Positions 43,480 through 51,268 of a stretch of 64,000 nt of DNA are shown here, in pieces (positions within the stretch are counted from its first letter, which is position 1; every line of letters begins with the position of its first letter). The DNA comes from Pseudomonas sp. TH43 (GTDB taxonomy: Bacteria > Pseudomonadota > Gammaproteobacteria > Pseudomonadales > Pseudomonadaceae), in the NCBI RefSeq assembly GCF_016650635.1, contig NZ_JAEKFI010000004.1, positions 620,001-684,000 of the forward strand, read 5' to 3'. The notes under the pieces are model-generated. The model saw only the letters and a list, made by a program, of their open reading frames with translations, did not search any database and was not told the DNA's origin. The translations under genes and the position numbers were made by a program.

Positions 43480-43765
43480 ATGTCCCGCACTTCGACTCTC
43501 GGTAAAAGCGCCGGAAGGCAAATGCGGTGAAGGTAAATGTGGCGATGCATCGATGGCCAAAACCGACAGTGATGGCGACGGCAAGGTCTCCCGGGGGGGT
43601 TCCTCAAGGTCGCGCCAAAGTCCGACTTCGACAAGATCGACACCAACCATGACGGCTTCATCGACGAGCAAGAGGCCCAACAACGTGAAGGCCAATTTCG
43701 AAGCCAATGGCAAGAGGATGCCTAAAGGCCTGTTCGAACACCTGAAGGATCAAGACGGCGCCTGA
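43480..43765 (+). pseudogene. Remnant of an HvfA-like EGKCG metallopeptide precursor
   Basis: Pieces of one protein in three frames: start MSRTSTLGK after a good AGGAGA (43468-43473); then KAPEGKCGEGKCGDASMAKTDSDGDGKVSR; then, shifted by one base at a run of seven G (43590-43596), FLKVAPKSDFDKIDTNHDGF and IDEQEA; then, back in the second frame at about 43677, NNVKANFEANGKRMPKGLFEHLKDQDGA and stop. The signal peptide expected between the first two pieces is missing. EGKCG repeats are the core of HvfA-type peptides whose Cys are changed by DUF692 enzymes (HvfB/HvfC) into copper-binding oxazolone/thioamide groups. No hvfB/hvfC is nearby. Sequencing error at the G run is possible. Confidence 0.7.
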
Positions 43766-43819
43766 ACAGCTTGGAAGGCCCAGTTGGTGCTTATTTAGCG
43801 GCCTTTGTAGTGGAAAGAA

Positions 43820-43846
43820 GCGCCCGGTTTCAAAACCGGGTGCTTC
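43820..43846. terminator. Hairpin between the HvfA remnant and the next gene
   Basis: AGCGCCCGGTTT/AACCGGGTGCT stem with a short A-rich loop. It has no strong T-run on either strand, so it may be a weak terminator for the leftward unknown gene. Confidence 0.4.
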
Positions 43847-43865
43847 AGCCAGAGGAGGTAACTAA

Positions 43866-44201
43866 TCAGATCACCTCAACACAGCGAGTACCGCTACGTC
43901 CCAACGCATTACCCCTATCCCACAACAGTATCTGAAAGCAGAACCGTCCTTTGGGTACGCTTTTTTTAATAGTCAGATCAAAATGACCATCCCCTCCCAT
44001 CATAAACTCATCGCTAAGGGCATCCTCTTTCCCAGGAGTTACGACTCTTACGCGATGACGAGCATGTCCACCACCTGTTACGCGGATTGTTTGACTTACT
44101 TTAGCATTCTCAGCCGGAGTAACTACGTAAGGCGGCGATATGGGCTTGGGCGGGTCAGGACGGCCTGGATATGCGCTTGAGGTTTCTTGTTCGTCGGACA
44201 T
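43866..44201 (-). CDS. Unknown 111-residue protein
   Basis: Begins MSDEQETSSAYPGRPDPPKP, a Pro-rich acidic N-terminus, then VVTPAENAKVSQTIRVTGGGHARHRVRVVTPGKEDALSDEFMMGGDGHFDLTIKKSVPKGRFCFQILLWDRGNALGRSG, which looks like one immunoglobulin-like beta-sandwich as found in bacterial surface or toxin-associated proteins. No signal peptide. Codon use is less GC-biased than in the neighbours, and it lies between a pseudogene and a tRNA cluster, so it may be a transferred fragment. I do not recognise a family. Confidence 0.6.
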   Translation of the reverse strand: MSDEQETSSAYPGRPDPPKPISPPYVVTPAENAKVSQTIRVTGGGHARHRVRVVTPGKEDALSDEFMMGGDGHFDLTIKKSVPKGRFCFQILLWDRGNALGRSGTRCVEVI

Positions 44202-44222
44202 GATTCATTCCTTTTGAATAGG

Positions 44223-44252
44223 TAAGAAAAAAGCTGACTACAGCTTTTTTTA
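44223..44252. terminator. Symmetric hairpin terminator
   Basis: AAAAAAGCTG-ACTA-CAGCTTTTTT, which would work in either direction. It could end read-through from the tRNA cluster before the unknown gene. Confidence 0.6.
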
Positions 44253-44445
44253 GTCCGATCAATATTTTTTTACACCTGTCATTCCTGACAGTCCAGACAG
44301 GCGGTAGCACTTAGAATCACCAATAAATACCTTACACGCGCCCATTTTCTCGCCTTTTCTTTAAAGCTCCACCCTCACCAGCCACGACCGGAGCAAGCAT
44401 GTAATGTGGCGCTCCACGCTGCTGCACAAGCGCAAAAATTTCAGA

Positions 44446-44484
44446 CAAAAAAAATCCCCGTATCTTTCGATACGAGGATTTTTA
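44446..44484 (-). terminator. Terminator of the tRNA cluster
   Basis: On the minus strand AAATCCTCGTATCGAAAGAT is followed by ACGGGGATTTTTTTT: a stem of about 11 bp and a long T-run, directly after the last tRNA. Confidence 0.88.
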
Positions 44485-44487
44485 ATA

Positions 44488-44564
44488 TGGTCGGGGTAAG
44501 GGGATTCGAACTCCTGACATCCTGCTCCCAAAGCAGGCGCGCTACCGGACTGCGCTATACCCCG
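44488..44564 (-). tRNA. tRNA-Pro (anticodon TGG), copy 2
   Basis: 77 nt with encoded CCA. Acceptor CGGGGTA pairs with TACCCCG; the anticodon loop is CTTTGGGAG with TGG; the T-arm is GTTCGAATC. Identical in sequence to the copy at 44739. A hairpin AAGGCGAC/GTCGCCTT lies just upstream (44571-44593) and may guide processing. Confidence 0.95.
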
Positions 44565-44657
44565 GTAAAAAAAGGCGACCTTTCAGTCGCCTTCTTCGAT
44601 CAGCGCTTTTGGCCTCTGATCTTAAGATTCGATTCCAGCGTTAACTGGTTTCAAAAA

Positions 44658-44733
44658 TGGTGGGTCGTGTGGGATTCGAACCTACGACCAATTGGTTAAA
44701 AGCCAACTGCTCTACCAACTGAGCTAACGACCC
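44658..44733 (-). tRNA. tRNA-Lys (anticodon TTT)
   Basis: 76 nt with encoded CCA. Acceptor GGGTCGT/ACGACCC, D-arm AGCTCAGTTGGTAGAGC, anticodon loop CTTTTAA with TTT, T-arm GGTTCGAATCC. Lies between the two proline tRNAs. Confidence 0.95.
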
Positions 44734-44738
44734 AAAAA

Positions 44739-44815
44739 TGGTCGGGGTAAGGGGATTCGAACTCCTGACATCCTGCTCCCAAAGCAGGCGCGCTACCGGA
44801 CTGCGCTATACCCCG
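44739..44815 (-). tRNA. tRNA-Pro (anticodon TGG), copy 1
   Basis: 77 nt with encoded CCA, identical base for base to the copy at 44488-44564. Confidence 0.95.
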
Positions 44816-44824
44816 GCTTGAAAT

Positions 44825-44900
44825 TGGCTCCGTGACCAGGACTCGAACCTGGGACCCAATGATTAACAGTCATTTGCTCTACCGACTGAGCTATCACGGA
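44825..44900 (-). tRNA. tRNA-Asn (anticodon GTT)
   Basis: 76 nt with encoded CCA. Acceptor TCCGTGA/TCACGGA, anticodon loop CTGTTAA with GTT, T-arm GGTTCGAGTCC. First in the transcript order Asn-Pro-Lys-Pro. Confidence 0.95.
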
Positions 44901-44984
44901 ACTACATATTTCAATTTACAACGGTGAAACTTACAGCTCTTAGACTCTCGTTCGCATCGCTGCGTTCGTGTGTCTGAGGCGCGC

Positions 44985-45014
44985 TATTCTACAACCTAGA
45001 ACACCTCTGTCAAC
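44985..45014 (-). promoter_or_regulatory. Promoter of the tRNA cluster
   Basis: On the minus strand TTGACA (45009-45014) and AGAATA (44985-44990) are 18 bases apart, followed by a GCGCGCC discriminator typical of stringently controlled stable-RNA promoters. Confidence 0.75.
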
Positions 45015-45144
45015 CCCCTAAATTGCTTTCAAGTTAATGATTTGCAACTTATTTCAGATTTCAACTCAGTGAGCTGAGACCGTCTTGGCGACTGACTGCG
45101 GGGCGCACTTTACAAGCCTTTTCCTTTGAGTTCAACAGCCTAAC

Positions 45145-45174
45145 GAAAAAAAAGGCCCCACAATGTGGGGCCTG
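45145..45174 (-). terminator. clpB intrinsic terminator
   Basis: On the minus strand AGGCCCCACATTGTGGGGCC is followed by eight or more T residues, 25 bases after the clpB stop. Confidence 0.93.
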
Positions 45175-45197
45175 CCAATTTTCATTGGCGTTTGGAC

Positions 45198-47762
45198 TTA
45201 GTTGAAAACGATTTCGTCGTTCTCGACCACGCCGGTTGCCGTGTCGCCTGGCATGAAATGACCCGAAAGAATCAATTGCGCCAACGGGTTTTCGATCCAG
45301 CGCTGGATCGCCCGTTTCAGAGGACGTGCGCCATACACCGGGTCGTAACCAACCGCGATCAGCTTGTCCATTGCTTCCGGACTCAGTTCCAGCTTCAGTT
45401 CACGCTCAGCCAGACGAGTACGCAGACGACCCAACTGGATCTCGGTAATGCCCGCGATCTGATCACGCGCCAGAGGCTCGAAGATCACCACTTCGTCGAC
45501 CCGGTTGATGAACTCCGGACGGAAGTGCGACGTCAGCGCATCCATCACCGCAGCACGCTGCGCCTCACGATCACCGACCAGTTCCTGAATCTGCACAGAA
45601 CCGAGGTTCGAGGTCATCACGATCACGGTATTGCGGAAGTCCACCGTGCGGCCATGGCTGTCGGTCAAGCGACCATCCTCAAGCACTTGCAGCAGGATGT
45701 TGAACACATCCGGGTGCGCCTTCTCGACCTCGTCCAGCAGGATCACCGAATAAGGCTTGCGACGTACAGCCTCGGTCAGGTAACCGCCCTCTTCGTAACC
45801 GACGTATCCCGGTGGCGCACCGATCAGCCGTGCCACGGAATGTTTTTCCATGAACTCGGACATGTCGATCCGCACCATCGCCTCTTCTGTATCAAAGAGG
45901 AATTCGGCCAGCGCCTTGCACAGCTCGGTTTTACCGACACCGGTCGGGCCGAGGAACATGAACGAGCCGCTCGGACGGTTCGGATCGGACAACCCGGCAC
46001 GCGAACGCCGTACGGCGTTGGCCACGGCGACCACGGCTTCTTCCTGGCCGATCACCCGTTTGTGCAACAGGCTTTCCATCTTCATCAGCTTGTCGCGCTC
46101 GCCTTCGAGCATTTTCGACACAGGGATGCCGGTCCATTTCGACACGACTTCAGCGATCTCTTCTTCAGTCACCTTGCTGCGCAGCAACTGGTTTTCGCTC
46201 TTGCCGTGCTGATCGACCATTTGCAGGCTGCGTTCCAGATCCGGGATCACCCCGTACTGCAACTCGGCCATGCGATTCAGATCGCCTTTACGACGAGCCG
46301 CTTCCAGCTCCTGACGGGACTGTTCGATCTTCTGCTGAATCTGTGCAGAACCCTGCACCTCGGCTTTTTCCGAGTTCCAGATTTCTTCCAGATCCGAATA
46401 CTCACGCTCAAGACGGACGATTTCCTCCTGGAGTTTCTCCAGACGTTTCATCGCCGCTTCGTCGCTTTCTTTCTTCAGCGCCTGCGATTCCACCTTCAAC
46501 TGAATCAGGCGACGCTCCAGACGATCGAGCACTTCCGGCTTGGAATCGATCTCCATGCGGATACGGCTGGCGGCTTCGTCGATCAGATCGATGGCCTTGT
46601 CCGGCAGCTGCCGATCGGTGATGTAGCGATGGCTGAGCTTGGCCGCGGCAATGATTGCGCCGTCGGTAATCGCCACCTTGTGGTGAACCTCGTAACGCTC
46701 TTTGAGGCCGCGCAGGATGGCGATGGTGTCTTCTTCGCTCGGCTCATCCACCAGGACTTTCTGGAAGCGTCGTTCGAGCGCTGCGTCCTTCTCTATATAT
46801 TGGCGGTATTCGTTGAGCGTGGTCGCGCCGACGCAGTGCAACTCACCACGCGCCAAAGCAGGCTTGAGCATATTGCCGGCGTCCATCGAGCCTTCGCCTT
46901 TACCGGCGCCAACCATGGTGTGCAGTTCGTCGATGAACAGAATGATCTGCCCTTCCTGCTTCGACAGCTCATTGAGCAGCGATTTCAGGCGTTCTTCGAA
47001 CTCACCGCGATACTTGGCACCGGCAATCAGCGCGCCCATATCCAGCGACAGCAAACGCTTGCCCTTGAGGCCATCCGGCACTTCGCCGTTGATGATGCGC
47101 TGGGCCAGACCTTCGGCAATCGCGGTTTTACCCACGCCAGGCTCACCGATCAGCACCGGGTTGTTCTTGGTGCGGCGTTGCAACACCTGAATGGTGCGAC
47201 GAATTTCGTCGTCACGGCCGATCACCGGGTCGAGCTTGCCGTCTTCGGCGCGCTTGGTCAGGTCGACGGTGTATTTATCCAAAGCCTGACGCGACTCTTC
47301 GTGGTTGGCGTCATTAACTGCTTCGCCGCCACGCAGGTTGTTGATCGCGTTTTCCAGGGCTTTTTTGCTCACGCCCTGGCCGAGCAGCAACTTGCCAAGC
47401 TTGCTGTTCTCGTCCATTGCAGCGAGCAGCACCAGCTCACTGGAAATGAACTGGTCGCCCTTCTGTTGGGCAAGACGATCGGCCTGATTAAGCAGGCGCG
47501 CCAGATCCTGCGACATATTCACGTCGCCGGTCGGGTTCTGGATTTTCGGTAATTGGTCGAGCTCTTTGGTCAGCTCTTTACGCAAGCTGTTGACGTCGAA
47601 GCCCACCTGCATCAGCAGAGGTTTGATCGAACCACCCTGCTGTTCAAGCATGGCTTGCATCAAGTGCGCCGGCTCGATGGCCGGATGATCGTGGCCGACA
47701 GCCAACGACTGGGCGTCGGACAAGGCCAACTGTAATTTGCTGGTTAAACGGTCTATTCGCAT
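45198..47762 (-). CDS. clpB: ATP-dependent disaggregase ClpB
   Basis: Hsp100 chaperone that, with DnaK, rescues aggregated proteins. 854 residues. N-domain (1-145), first AAA+ module with GEPGVGKTAIAEG (about 206), a coiled-coil middle domain (about 410-520, KKESDEAAMKRLEKLQEEIVRLEREY), second AAA+ module with GPTGVGKTELCKA (about 607) and a D2 small domain. No ClpP-binding IGL loop. A sigma-32-type promoter lies about 75 bases upstream. The long antisense reading frame over this gene is an artefact. Confidence 0.98.
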   Translation of the reverse strand: MRIDRLTSKLQLALSDAQSLAVGHDHPAIEPAHLMQAMLEQQGGSIKPLLMQVGFDVNSLRKELTKELDQLPKIQNPTGDVNMSQDLARLLNQADRLAQQKGDQFISSELVLLAAMDENSKLGKLLLGQGVSKKALENAINNLRGGEAVNDANHEESRQALDKYTVDLTKRAEDGKLDPVIGRDDEIRRTIQVLQRRTKNNPVLIGEPGVGKTAIAEGLAQRIINGEVPDGLKGKRLLSLDMGALIAGAKYRGEFEERLKSLLNELSKQEGQIILFIDELHTMVGAGKGEGSMDAGNMLKPALARGELHCVGATTLNEYRQYIEKDAALERRFQKVLVDEPSEEDTIAILRGLKERYEVHHKVAITDGAIIAAAKLSHRYITDRQLPDKAIDLIDEAASRIRMEIDSKPEVLDRLERRLIQLKVESQALKKESDEAAMKRLEKLQEEIVRLEREYSDLEEIWNSEKAEVQGSAQIQQKIEQSRQELEAARRKGDLNRMAELQYGVIPDLERSLQMVDQHGKSENQLLRSKVTEEEIAEVVSKWTGIPVSKMLEGERDKLMKMESLLHKRVIGQEEAVVAVANAVRRSRAGLSDPNRPSGSFMFLGPTGVGKTELCKALAEFLFDTEEAMVRIDMSEFMEKHSVARLIGAPPGYVGYEEGGYLTEAVRRKPYSVILLDEVEKAHPDVFNILLQVLEDGRLTDSHGRTVDFRNTVIVMTSNLGSVQIQELVGDREAQRAAVMDALTSHFRPEFINRVDEVVIFEPLARDQIAGITEIQLGRLRTRLAERELKLELSPEAMDKLIAVGYDPVYGARPLKRAIQRWIENPLAQLILSGHFMPGDTATGVVENDEIVFN

Positions 47763-47836
47763 AAGTCACCTTCCTTTTGAGCAGGCCGGACCTAAAAACC
47801 ATCCTGAATAAAGAAACCTGCCAGATACCGCTATAG

Positions 47837-47862
47837 ATGCGGTCGATTCTGGAAGATTCAAG
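47837..47862 (-). promoter_or_regulatory. Heat-shock (sigma-32) promoter of clpB
   Basis: On the minus strand CTTGAA (47857-47862), a 14-base spacer and CCGCATCTAT (47842 downward). This matches the sigma-32 consensus CTTGAA-N(13-15)-CCCCATNT with one mismatch. Confidence 0.7.
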
Positions 47863-47897
47863 CGTCAGCGGGTTGATTCAGGTCAGGCAAGTCTAGC

Positions 47898-48059
47898 GGG
47901 TGCCCAGCTTCGCAAATACGATCCTCTTTTGACGAGTGGCTGTTTTCGTCAGGCAAGGCGCCGCGACGAGTCATAGCCCGCTATGGCGAGAAGCGGCAAC
48001 GCAGCATGACGAAAAACAGACGCCGTCAAAAAGGAATCGTATTTGTGAGGCTGGGCGCC
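47898..48059. repeat. Palindromic element covering the 3' end of pgeF
   Basis: The left arm (TGCCCAGCTTCGCAAATACG... from 47901) and the right arm (ending at 48059) are inverse copies with roughly 80 percent identity over about 58 bases. The centre holds a smaller palindrome, CGAGTCATAGCCCGCTATGG and CGAG. Total length about 160 bp. The right arm contains the last codons and the stop of pgeF. It has no reading frame of its own and looks like a non-autonomous (MITE- or REPIN-like) repeat. Confidence 0.8.
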
Positions 48060-48775
48060 TCAAGCCAGATAAGGGAGGCAAAGCGACCCGTGCGCGACGC
48101 ACGGCGATAAGAGAAGAAGCGTGGATCGGTCACGGTGCAGAAGCCGCCGCCGTAAACCGCTGTAACACCGCGAGCTGCCAGACGCAGGCGCGCCAGCCTA
48201 TAGATGTCAGCCATGAATTTGCTGGCATTGCTGCTCGGTACAAAGGCATCGACTGCTTCCGGCAATTGACTGATGAAGACTTCCCGAACTTCCGGGCCGA
48301 CTTCGAAGGCTTGCGGGCCAATGGCGGGGCCGAGCCAGACCAGCACGTCTTCTGCTGGAACATCGAGCGTGTCGAGTGTGGCTTCGAGCACTCCGGCTGC
48401 CAAGCCACGCCAACCGGCGTGCGCAGCGGCAACGCGAGTACCCGCACGGTCGCAGAACAACGCTGGCAAGCAATCGGCCGTCATTGCCGCACAGGCAATG
48501 CCGGGCGTAGCGGTCCAACTGGCGTCAGCGGTCGCAACAATGCCCGGATCAGCATGCGCCACGGCAATCCCGTGCACTTGCTGCAACCAGGCAGGCTGTA
48601 TAGAGAAGTGATCAGTCAGACGCCGACGGTTCTCGGCGACAGCCTCAGGACGATCATCAACATGATCGCCCAGATTGAGGCTGTCGAACGGCGCCTCGCT
48701 GACACCGCCCTCGCGGGTGGTGACGCAGGCTTTGACGCTGGCCGGCGCAGGCCAGTCCGGCGTCAGCCAGTTCAT
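48026..48775 (-). CDS. pgeF: Peptidoglycan editing factor / multicopper-like purine nucleoside phosphorylase (YfiH)
   Basis: A 249-residue DUF152/YfiH protein. Zinc-binding motifs: NLGDHVDD with its His (about 38), TADCLPALF with Cys (about 99-107) and VAAAHAGWRGLAAG with His (about 115-128). Homologues act as purine nucleoside phosphorylases and, in E. coli, remove wrong L-Ser from peptidoglycan precursors. The ATG overlaps the rluD stop. The usual family end is near RTGRFASLIWL; the last 11 residues (EAPSLTNTIPF) come from the palindromic element. Confidence 0.93.
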   Translation of the reverse strand: MNWLTPDWPAPASVKACVTTREGGVSEAPFDSLNLGDHVDDRPEAVAENRRRLTDHFSIQPAWLQQVHGIAVAHADPGIVATADASWTATPGIACAAMTADCLPALFCDRAGTRVAAAHAGWRGLAAGVLEATLDTLDVPAEDVLVWLGPAIGPQAFEVGPEVREVFISQLPEAVDAFVPSSNASKFMADIYRLARLRLAARGVTAVYGGGFCTVTDPRFFSYRRASRTGRFASLIWLEAPSLTNTIPF

Positions 48776-49734
48776 CCGATGAATGCCTCGCGATCCTGTT
48801 TGAGCAGGGTCAGCAGCCAGACGAAATCTTCTGGCAGCGGCGATTCCCAGCTCATGCGCACACCGGTCGTCGGATGATCCAGTTCAAGGAAACGCGCGTG
48901 CAGGGCCTGACGCGGGAAGTTCTTGAGGGTTTCGACCATGTTCAGGTTCGCTGCCGGCGGAATGCGGAAACGACCGCCGTACGCCGGGTCGCCGACCAAC
49001 GGGAAGTTGATGTGCGACATGTGTACGCGAATCTGGTGAGTACGACCGGTTTCCAGTTTCACCCGAACGTGGGTGTGGGAACGGAAGCGCTCCAGCACGC
49101 GATAATGGCTGACAGCAGGCTTGCCGCCTTCCATCACCGCCATGCGCTGGCGCTGCTGGCCGTGGCGACCGATCGGCGCGTTGATCTTGCCACCGGCGGT
49201 GACCACACCAATCACGATGCACTCATAGATGCGGCTGACGCTGCGACTCTGCAATTGAGTAACAAGCTTTGTCTGCGCCTGAATGGTCTTGGCCACCACC
49301 ATCAGACCGGTGGTGTCCTTGTCCAGACGATGCACGATACCGGCGCGCGGGACATTGATGATGTCCGGCACGTGGTGCAGCAAGGCGTTGAGCAAGGTGC
49401 CATCAGCGTGACCGGCAGCCGGGTGCACCACCAGGCCCGCAGGCTTGTTGATCACCAGAATGTCGTCGTCTTCATAGACGATGTCGAGCTCGATGTCCTG
49501 GGCGATCCACTCGCCCTGGGCTTCCTGCTCGGCAGTCAGCTCAAGGATGGCACCGCCGTGCACGATGTCGCGAGGGCGGATGACCGCCCCGTCCACAGTC
49601 AGGCGACCTTCTTTGATCCAGGCGGAAAGGCGCGAGCGTGAGTGCTCAGCGAAGAGTTGGGCAGCGACTTGATCGAGGCGTTGGCCGCCCAATTCGGACG
49701 GCACCTCTGCGCGAAGTTCAATTTTATCGGACAT
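48772..49734 (-). CDS. rluD: 23S rRNA pseudouridine(1911/1915/1917) synthase
   Basis: Modifies helix 69 of 23S rRNA; 320 residues. N-terminal S4 domain (GGQRLDQVAAQLFAEHSRSRLSAWIKEGRLTVDG, about 15-49), the catalytic block GIVHRLDKDTTGLMVVAKT (catalytic Asp about residue 140) and GRTHQIRVHMSHINFPLVGDPAYG. The start is set at 49734 (MSDKIELRAEV). It is divergent from bamD and followed by pgeF and clpB in the conserved order. Confidence 0.96.
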   Translation of the reverse strand: MSDKIELRAEVPSELGGQRLDQVAAQLFAEHSRSRLSAWIKEGRLTVDGAVIRPRDIVHGGAILELTAEQEAQGEWIAQDIELDIVYEDDDILVINKPAGLVVHPAAGHADGTLLNALLHHVPDIINVPRAGIVHRLDKDTTGLMVVAKTIQAQTKLVTQLQSRSVSRIYECIVIGVVTAGGKINAPIGRHGQQRQRMAVMEGGKPAVSHYRVLERFRSHTHVRVKLETGRTHQIRVHMSHINFPLVGDPAYGGRFRIPPAANLNMVETLKNFPRQALHARFLELDHPTTGVRMSWESPLPEDFVWLLTLLKQDREAFIG

Positions 49735-49885
49735 GCTCTGACTGTGCGTCGGCACAGCTTTTGGTTTCGGCTGCGCGCTTGTGGTTAAATACGGCGTCTT
49801 TTGCCCCGAGGCTTTTCAACGGGGCGCTCATCATAACAGGACGGCCCCGCCCAAGACAGCGGCCGTCATAGGGACGCAAGCCGCC

Positions 49886-50899
49886 ATGCAAGTGAAACAC
49901 CTGCTGCTGATCGCCATCCTCGCATTGACCGCTGCTTGCTCATCGAAGGAAGTCGTAGACGAAAACCTCAGCGAAGCCGAGCTGTATCAGCAGGCTCAGA
50001 CTGACCTGGACAACAACAGCTACACCAGTGCCACAGCGAAGCTGAAGGCTCTGGAGTCGCGTTATCCGTTCGGTCGCTACGCCGATCAGGCACAGCTGGA
50101 GCTGATCTACGCCAACTATAAAAACGCCGAGCCGGAAGCTGCAAAGTCCGCCGCCGAGCGTTTCATTCGTTTGCATCCGCAGCACCCGAACGTGGATTAC
50201 GCGTACTACCTTAAAGGTCTGACCTCTTTCGACCAGGACGTCGGCCTGCTGGCGCGCTTCCTGCCGCTGGACATGACCAAGCGTGACCCGGGCGCCGCGC
50301 GCGACTCGTACAACGAGTTCGCTCAGCTGACCAGCCGCTACCCGAACAGCCGCTACGCGCCGGACGCCAAGCAGCGCATGATTTATCTGCGCAACCTGCT
50401 GGCGGCCTACGAAATCCACGTGGCCGACTACTACCTGACCCGTCAGGCCTACGTTGCTGCCGCCAACCGTGGTCGCTATGTAGTGGAAAACTTCCAGGAA
50501 ACCCCATCGGTCGGCGACGGCCTGGCGGTGATGACTGAAGCCTATCAGCGTCTGCACCTGGACGAACTGGCGGCCACCAGCCTGGAAACCCTGAAGCTCA
50601 ACTACCCGAATCACCCGAGCCTGCAGGACGGTCAGTTCGTGCCACGGGTTGCCGAAGCCGACAACCGTTCGTTCCTGAGCAAGGCGACTTTGGGTCTGAT
50701 CGAGTCGCGTCCACCGCTGCCGCCGGGCGAAACCCGCGCCAACCAGGACGTACAGAAGCAGTTCCAGGACGCGAAAGACGCGATCCCGAACGATCTCAAG
50801 CCTAAAGACGAAAACGGCGACGTGATCGAAGAACCGGAGCCTGAGTCCACCAGCGACCGTTCGTGGTTCAGCTACATGACCTTCGGCGTGTTCGACTGA
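49886..50899 (+). CDS. bamD: Outer membrane assembly lipoprotein BamD
   Basis: Essential partner of BamA in outer-membrane protein folding. 337 residues. Lipoprotein signal MQVKHLLLIAILALTAAC with the modified Cys at 18. The rest is five TPR-like repeats (AELYQQAQTDLDNNSYTSATAKLKALESRYPFG, YANYKNAEPEAAKSAAERFI, DSYNEFAQLTSRYP and so on). It is longer than E. coli BamD because of an acidic C-terminal extension (residues about 290-337), usual in Pseudomonas. An in-frame start at 49781 is rejected because it would bury the signal peptide. Confidence 0.96.
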   Translation: MQVKHLLLIAILALTAACSSKEVVDENLSEAELYQQAQTDLDNNSYTSATAKLKALESRYPFGRYADQAQLELIYANYKNAEPEAAKSAAERFIRLHPQHPNVDYAYYLKGLTSFDQDVGLLARFLPLDMTKRDPGAARDSYNEFAQLTSRYPNSRYAPDAKQRMIYLRNLLAAYEIHVADYYLTRQAYVAAANRGRYVVENFQETPSVGDGLAVMTEAYQRLHLDELAATSLETLKLNYPNHPSLQDGQFVPRVAEADNRSFLSKATLGLIESRPPLPPGETRANQDVQKQFQDAKDAIPNDLKPKDENGDVIEEPEPESTSDRSWFSYMTFGVFD

Positions 50900-50914
50900 T
50901 CACACCGGATGGAC

Positions 50915-50945
50915 AAAAAAGGGAGATCTGCGGATCTCCCTTTTT
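50915..50945 (+). terminator. bamD intrinsic terminator
   Basis: AAAAAAGGGAGATCTGCGGA and TCTCCCTTTTT: a 9-bp GC-rich stem with A/T flanks, 16 bases after the stop. Confidence 0.93.
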
Positions 50946-51025
50946 CATGTCCGCGCTTTAATAGGCTGTGCGCTTGTCGGGTCCTTGGCTAAACTGCCGG
51001 ATCATCAGTCGAAAAGCCGCTCATC

Positions 51026-51268
51026 ATGCTTCGTTTATTGTTCTGGATCGCCGTCATTTTCGCCGCGGTGTGGCTCTGGCGTAAATTCAAGGCGCCCATC
51101 GCTTCAAATCAATCCAACCGTGCCCCGCGCGAGCAAGACGCGTCGCCGATGGTGCGTTGCGCCCACTGCGGCGTACATCTGCCGCGCGACCGCGCGCTGA
51201 GCGTTCAACAACAGTGGTATTGCAGCCAGGCTCACCTCGAGCAAGGCCCGGGTGCCAGTGATCGCTGA
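51026..51268 (+). CDS. Small zinc-ribbon membrane protein (PP0621 type)
   Basis: An 80-residue protein: N-terminal membrane helix (MLRLLFWIAVIFAAVWLWRKF) and a treble-clef-like zinc site MVRCAHCGVHLPRDRAL...WYCSQAHLEQG (Cys44, Cys47, Cys66 and a His). Found next to pilS in many pseudomonads. The end overlaps the pilS start by 17 bases, suggesting coupling. Function unknown. Confidence 0.85.
   Translation: MLRLLFWIAVIFAAVWLWRKFKAPIASNQSNRAPREQDASPMVRCAHCGVHLPRDRALSVQQQWYCSQAHLEQGPGASDR

Noticed and set aside
43313..43765. 150-residue open frame read as one intact gene
   Set aside because: Upstream residues are noncoding-like and the middle section is out of frame relative to the EF-hand-like segment; better explained as a broken HvfA-like gene with start at 43480.
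44406..44699. 97-residue frame across the tRNA cluster
   Set aside because: It overlaps a terminator and parts of two tRNA genes.
45165..47552. 795-residue plus-strand reading frame antisense to clpB
   Set aside because: It mirrors ClpB codons in a GC-rich gene; it has no domain and no ribosome site, and ClpB is certain on the other strand.
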